A stretch of 56,529 nt of DNA from Leptothrix sp. (in: b-proteobacteria). GTDB taxonomy: Bacteria; Pseudomonadota; Gammaproteobacteria; Burkholderiales; Burkholderiaceae_C. Position numbers and translations under genes: made by a program. The DNA lies in the NCBI GenBank assembly GCA_013822685.1, contig PNKV01000024.1:1-56529 (forward strand), written 5' to 3'. Positions within the stretch are counted from its first letter, which is position 1. Every line of letters begins with the position of its first letter. The notes beneath the pieces are model-generated. The model was not told the origin of the DNA, ran no database searches, and worked only from the letters and a program-made list of their open reading frames with translations. Shown piece by piece: positions 53,529 through 56,529 of this stretch.

Positions 53529-54950
53529 ATGCTCGGCTCGGCCGGACTCCTCACCCTGGTGACCCTGCTGGGCCTCATCGCCGGCCTGGGCCGCGAGTGG
53601 CTGCTGGTCGCCTCATGGGGCGCGGGCGCCCGCACCGACGGTTTCCTGATCGCGCTCTTCATCCCCGAGGCGCTGCGCATCATCCTGGCCGGTGGCCTGT
53701 TGTCGTCCGCCTGGATGGCCCTGTACCAGGAGCGCAGCGCGCCTGAGCGCGCGGCCTGGCTGGGCCGCGCCACATTCACTGTGGGCCTGCTAGGCCTGGC
53801 ATTGGCGCTGGTCCTGTCACTGGGTGCCCCGTGGTGGGTCAGGCTCGTGGGGCCCGGCCTGGCGCCGTCACTCCGTCCGATCACCCAAGAGGCCTTGCAG
53901 ATCCTGGCGTGGACGATGCCCGGCCTGCTCCTGCAGTCCTTGTGGAGTGTGCCTTTGCAGGCGCAGGGTCGCTTCCTGTTGGCGGGCCTGTCGTCCCTGG
54001 TTTACAACCTTCCGGTGGTGGCGTACCTGGCCTGGCACCGCGCCGACTCCTTCGAGCCCTCGCTGGCCTGGGCCTTCGTGGCCGGCAGCGTGGCCACCGC
54101 CGTGCTGATGCTCCCATCGGTTCGCGCCCATGGCCTGCTGGCGCGCGCCATCCGCTGGCATGCGCCCACGGTGCGTGAACTGTCCACCCGCGTCGGGCCC
54201 TTGCTCGGCAGTGCCTTGATCGGCCAGGGCCTGATGCTGCTGGAGCGCATGGTTGCCTCCTACCTTGGCGAAGGCGTGGTCACGGTGTTGAACTTGGCGC
54301 GCAAGCTGGTCAACCTCCCCCTGGTGGCCCTGATGTCAGTTAACCAGGTCTTGCTGGGCTTGATGAGCAAAGGGGGCGGGGCTGATCGCCTGCCGCTGCT
54401 GCGCCAAGGCCTGGCGCTCAATACGCTGGTCACCACCCCCGCGGCCGTCGGCCTGCTGCTGTCGGCCCAGGCCATCGTTGCGCTGCTCTTCCCCAATGTG
54501 CAGGGCACCGACATCCTGGCGCCCCTGCTGGGCTGGTACGCCGTGGCCCTGGTCCTGGCCGGCTGGAACACCTTGCTGGCCCGCTACAACTACGCCGCCG
54601 GCGACACCCGTTTGCCTTTCGTTTGCGAGACCTCGGGCAACGTAGCGCAGGCCGTGACGCTGCCCTTGTTGGCGTGGCTGTATGGCGCGCAAGGCATGGC
54701 CATGGCGCTGCTGCTGGGCGTGGTGGTCAACGGCGGTTTGCTGCTCCATTTCAACCGCCTGTGGACCAGCGTCCGCCTGCCCACCCTGGTGCTGGCCGGC
54801 GCCTTGTCGCTGGGCCTGAGCGCGGCCTTCCTGTTGCCTTTGTGGCCGGCCGTCCCCGTGATCCGCCTGGCCGCTTCGGCCGCCGCCGGCCTGGTCTGCC
54901 TGCTCAGTCTGGCCGCCTGGCTCAAACCCTGGAAAGCAGTCCCCGCATGA
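53529..54950 (+). CDS. Lipid-linked oligosaccharide flippase, MurJ/Wzx-like
   Basis: A 473-residue polytopic membrane protein with about 13-14 hydrophobic segments. GLGREWLLVASWGAGARTDGFLIALFIPEALRIIL and SSAWMALYQE near the start resemble the MurJ (MviN) branch of the MOP exporter superfamily. Located among the EPS genes, it most likely flips the EPS repeat unit rather than lipid II, taking the Wzx role. Its 3' end overlaps the next acyltransferase gene (ATGA). Confidence 0.85.
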   Translation: MLGSAGLLTLVTLLGLIAGLGREWLLVASWGAGARTDGFLIALFIPEALRIILAGGLLSSAWMALYQERSAPERAAWLGRATFTVGLLGLALALVLSLGAPWWVRLVGPGLAPSLRPITQEALQILAWTMPGLLLQSLWSVPLQAQGRFLLAGLSSLVYNLPVVAYLAWHRADSFEPSLAWAFVAGSVATAVLMLPSVRAHGLLARAIRWHAPTVRELSTRVGPLLGSALIGQGLMLLERMVASYLGEGVVTVLNLARKLVNLPLVALMSVNQVLLGLMSKGGGADRLPLLRQGLALNTLVTTPAAVGLLLSAQAIVALLFPNVQGTDILAPLLGWYAVALVLAGWNTLLARYNYAAGDTRLPFVCETSGNVAQAVTLPLLAWLYGAQGMAMALLLGVVVNGGLLLHFNRLWTSVRLPTLVLAGALSLGLSAAFLLPLWPAVPVIRLAASAAAGLVCLLSLAAWLKPWKAVPA

Positions 54951-55996
54951 ACCGCCACAACAATTTCGACCTGCTGCGCCTGATCGCCGCCGCCGGTGTC
55001 ATGGCGCTGCACGTGGTGGACCTTTCCCGCGAGCCCTCGCTGTCCTTCATGCTCTGGGCCGATACCAAGATCGCCCTGTCCATCTTCTTCATCATCAGCG
55101 GTTACCTGGTCTACATGAGCTGCGAGCGCACGCCTTCGCTGGGCGAATACGCCAGCAAACGCCTGCGCCGCATCGTGCCCGCCTATGCCGCGGTCGTCGT
55201 GGCCTGCGCCTTCCTGGGATGCCTCATCAGCGCCTTGCCGCCCGCCGCCTACTTTGGCAAAGCCTGGGTGCAGTACCTGGCTGCCAACCTCAGCTTCCTG
55301 AACTTCCTTCAGCCAAGCCTGCCAGGGGTGTTCGTCAACAACCCCATGCCCGGGGCGCCGGTCAACGGGGCCCTGTGGACCATCAAGGTCGAATTGATGT
55401 TCTACGCCGTGGTGCCCCTCATCGTGTGGCTGAGCCGGCGCTTCGGCCACCACCTGGTGCTGGGCCTGGGCTTCATCGCATCCTGCATTTGGTGGGGCAC
55501 TTTCGTGCACCTGGCTTACAGCACCGGCAAGAGCGGGTTTTTCGAAGTCGCCAAGCAGATGCCCGGCCAACTGATGTTCTTCCTGCCCGGCGCCTGGTGC
55601 TACTGCGAGCGCGACCGGCTGCGCCGCCTGGGCTGGCGCCTGGGTGCCATCGGCATCGCGCTGCTGCTCCTGGCCTACCAATGGGACCAGACCCACCCCA
55701 CCTTTGGCGTTTTCCTCTACCCGCTGGCCTTGTCCGCCTGCGTCTCGTGGGCGGCGCACAACCTGCCATACCTGGGCTCCGTCACCCGGCACGGTGATTT
55801 TTCTTACGGCATCTACATCCTCCACTTCCCCATCATCCAAACCCTGGTGCATTTCGGCGTTTTCAAGGCATCGCCCCTGGGTGGCGTGGCCTTGCTGCTG
55901 CTGCTGGTGACCGGTCTGGCTTGGGCGTGCTGGCACTTCATCGAAGCACCCATGCTGTGGCGCAAGAAGCCGGTTCTGCAGGCGGCGCCCGCCTGA
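54947..55996 (+). CDS. Acyltransferase 3 family membrane protein of the EPS cluster
   Basis: A 349-residue protein with about ten membrane segments. NFDLLRLIAAAGVMALHVVDL opens it, followed by IFFIISGYLVYMS and SKRLRRIVPAYAAVVVA, and it ends with FIEAPML. It probably decorates the exopolysaccharide with acetyl or other acyl groups at the membrane. It is the last gene of the cluster; a strong tRNA promoter follows within 25 bp. I start at ATG 54947, which overlaps the flippase stop. Confidence 0.88.
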   Translation: MNRHNNFDLLRLIAAAGVMALHVVDLSREPSLSFMLWADTKIALSIFFIISGYLVYMSCERTPSLGEYASKRLRRIVPAYAAVVVACAFLGCLISALPPAAYFGKAWVQYLAANLSFLNFLQPSLPGVFVNNPMPGAPVNGALWTIKVELMFYAVVPLIVWLSRRFGHHLVLGLGFIASCIWWGTFVHLAYSTGKSGFFEVAKQMPGQLMFFLPGAWCYCERDRLRRLGWRLGAIGIALLLLAYQWDQTHPTFGVFLYPLALSACVSWAAHNLPYLGSVTRHGDFSYGIYILHFPIIQTLVHFGVFKASPLGGVALLLLLVTGLAWACWHFIEAPMLWRKKPVLQAAPA

Positions 55997-56017
55997 TTTG
56001 ACAAATTCGCCACCAAG

Positions 56018-56047
56018 TTGATGCAGCGCCTGCTTCTGTGATATAAT
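56018..56047 (+). promoter_or_regulatory. Promoter of the tRNA/tuf transcript
   Basis: TTGATG (56018-56023) and TATAAT (56042-56047) are 18 nt apart, with an extended TG at 56039-56040. The transcript would start about 8 nt before the tRNA-Tyr 5' end. The box quality fits strongly expressed stable RNA. Confidence 0.75.
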
Positions 56048-56061
56048 CTAGGGCTTGCCTC

Positions 56062-56147
56062 GGAGGGGTGGCCGAGTGGTTAAAGGCAGCAGACTGTAAA
56101 TCTGCCCGCTTACGCGTACACAGGTTCGAATCCTGTCCCCTCCACCA
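56062..56147 (+). tRNA. tRNA-Tyr (GTA)
   Basis: An 86-nt class II tRNA. Acceptor GGAGGGG pairs with CCCCTCC (56137-56143), the encoded ACCA end follows, the anticodon GTA is at 56096-56098, there is a long variable arm (CCCGCTTACGCG region), and the T-arm has GGTTCGAATCC. It is the first gene of a Tyr-Gly-Thr-tuf block conserved in betaproteobacteria. Confidence 0.97.
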
Positions 56148-56184
56148 AGGCAAACAACATCACGTGATCGTGAATCACTCCCGG

Positions 56185-56258
56185 GCGGGAGTAGTTCAAT
56201 GGTAGAACCTTAGCCTTCCAAGCTAATGACGCGGGTTCGATCCCCGTCTCCCGCTCCA
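56185..56258 (+). tRNA. tRNA-Gly (TCC)
   Basis: A 74-nt tRNA. GCGGGAG (56185-56191) pairs with CTCCCGC (56248-56254), followed by TCCA. The anticodon stem TTAGC/GCTAA holds the loop CTTCCAA, with anticodon TCC at 56217-56219. It lies 37 bp after tRNA-Tyr. Confidence 0.96.
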
Positions 56259-56384
56259 AGTCGCGGTTCTGTCATGGTTCGCGTGCTAAACTCGCGGTCT
56301 TCCCAATTTTTGGGTGATTGCGGTCGACACTGGTGTGGGTGGGGTGCCAATGCTGAAAAGCGCTGCGCCCAGACCCGTGTCGAT

Positions 56385-56459
56385 GCCCATGTGGCTCAGT
56401 GGTAGAGCACCCCCTTGGTAAGGGGGAGGTCGGCAGTTCGATCCTGCCCATGGGCACCA
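56385..56459 (+). tRNA. tRNA-Thr (GGT)
   Basis: A 75-nt tRNA. GCCCATG (56385-56391) pairs with CATGGGC (56449-56455), followed by ACCA. The anticodon stem CCCCC/GGGGG encloses TTGGTAA, with anticodon GGT at 56417-56419. It is the third tRNA before tuf. Confidence 0.96.
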
Positions 56460-56511
56460 CACCTTTCTTCTTCAATTCTCTCGGCTAACAAAGCCGCTAG
56501 GAGCGCGAAAC

Positions 56512-56529
56512 ATGGCAAAAGGCAAGTTT
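56512..56529 (+). CDS. tuf: Elongation factor Tu (5' end only)
   Basis: The first six codons, MAKGKF, run off the right edge. The start after the Tyr-Gly-Thr tRNA genes and an AGGAG site (56499-56503) identify tuf, whose usual opening is MAKGKFER. A 5-bp hairpin (CGGCT 56482-56486 with AGCCG 56492-56496) lies in its leader. EF-Tu delivers aminoacyl-tRNA to the ribosome. Only context and six residues support the call. Confidence 0.9.

Noticed and set aside
55998..56003. TTGACA as -35 box of the tRNA promoter
   Set aside because: It is 38 nt from the TATAAT box, too far; TTGATG at 56018 has the right spacing.
1..56529. CRISPR arrays, insertion sequences, phage genes or integrase-flanked islands
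   Set aside because: No regularly spaced repeats, transposase or integrase frames are visible; the tRNA genes at the right end show no adjacent integrase or duplicated 3' end in the window.

Overview
The window is a high-GC chromosomal stretch, about 65-75% GC in most coding lines, from a betaproteobacterium of the order Burkholderiales. Three things point there: a tRNA-Tyr/tRNA-Gly/tRNA-Thr/tuf block at the right end, a ceo-like LysR/lipase-like/RND efflux operon, and a trpE plus trpGDC arrangement. A PEP-CTERM protein, an Eps-type exopolysaccharide cluster and a type VI secretion VgrG island suggest a free-living relative of the Comamonadaceae or the Leptothrix/Aquabacterium/Rubrivivax group. 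This placement is an inference. No phage, insertion sequence or CRISPR array is visible.

Layout. 1-5.7 kb: housekeeping and envelope genes (PEP-CTERM protein, AlaC-type aminotransferase, host-attachment family protein, LpxR-like lipid A deacylase, secreted alpha/beta hydrolase). 5.8-12.5 kb: a T6SS effector island (VgrG spike, DUF4123 adaptor, DUF3304 lipoprotein, Tle1-like DUF2235 phospholipase) whose last three genes are clearly poorer in GC. 12.7-16.4 kb: a PAS/GGDEF/EAL protein, a VOC protein and a LysR regulator. 16.5-23.1 kb: a multidrug efflux operon (lipase-like protein lacking its serine, then adaptor, RND pump and outer-membrane factor). 23.6-30.4 kb: a reverse-strand operon with an ABC importer of the spermidine/putrescine type, a porin embedded in it, an FCD-GntR regulator and an Asp/Glu/hydantoin racemase-like protein. 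30.7-35.4 kb: an M64 metallopeptidase, a small membrane protein paired with a DUF2145 protein, Gph, and a chalcone-isomerase-like protein.

35.4-42.9 kb holds tryptophan biosynthesis, trpE and trpGDC, separated by two reverse-strand acyltransferase genes of unusual composition; ung follows trpC. Upstream of both trpE and trpG there is a short unannotated reading frame with two closely spaced Trp codons, followed by RNA hairpins. These are two independent candidate trp attenuators. In both, a -10-like hexamer lies exactly 6 nt before the leader ATG, which suggests leaderless leader-peptide mRNAs. I regard this as the most interesting signal in the window.

43.6-56.0 kb is an exopolysaccharide cluster of ten same-strand genes, several joined by ATGA overlaps: glycosyltransferases, Wza-like export lipoprotein, chain-length protein with a degenerate P-loop, glycoside hydrolase, O-antigen-ligase/polymerase-like protein, hexapeptide acetyltransferase, MurJ/Wzx-like flippase and an acyltransferase. 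The window ends with a strong promoter, three tRNA genes and the first six codons of tuf.
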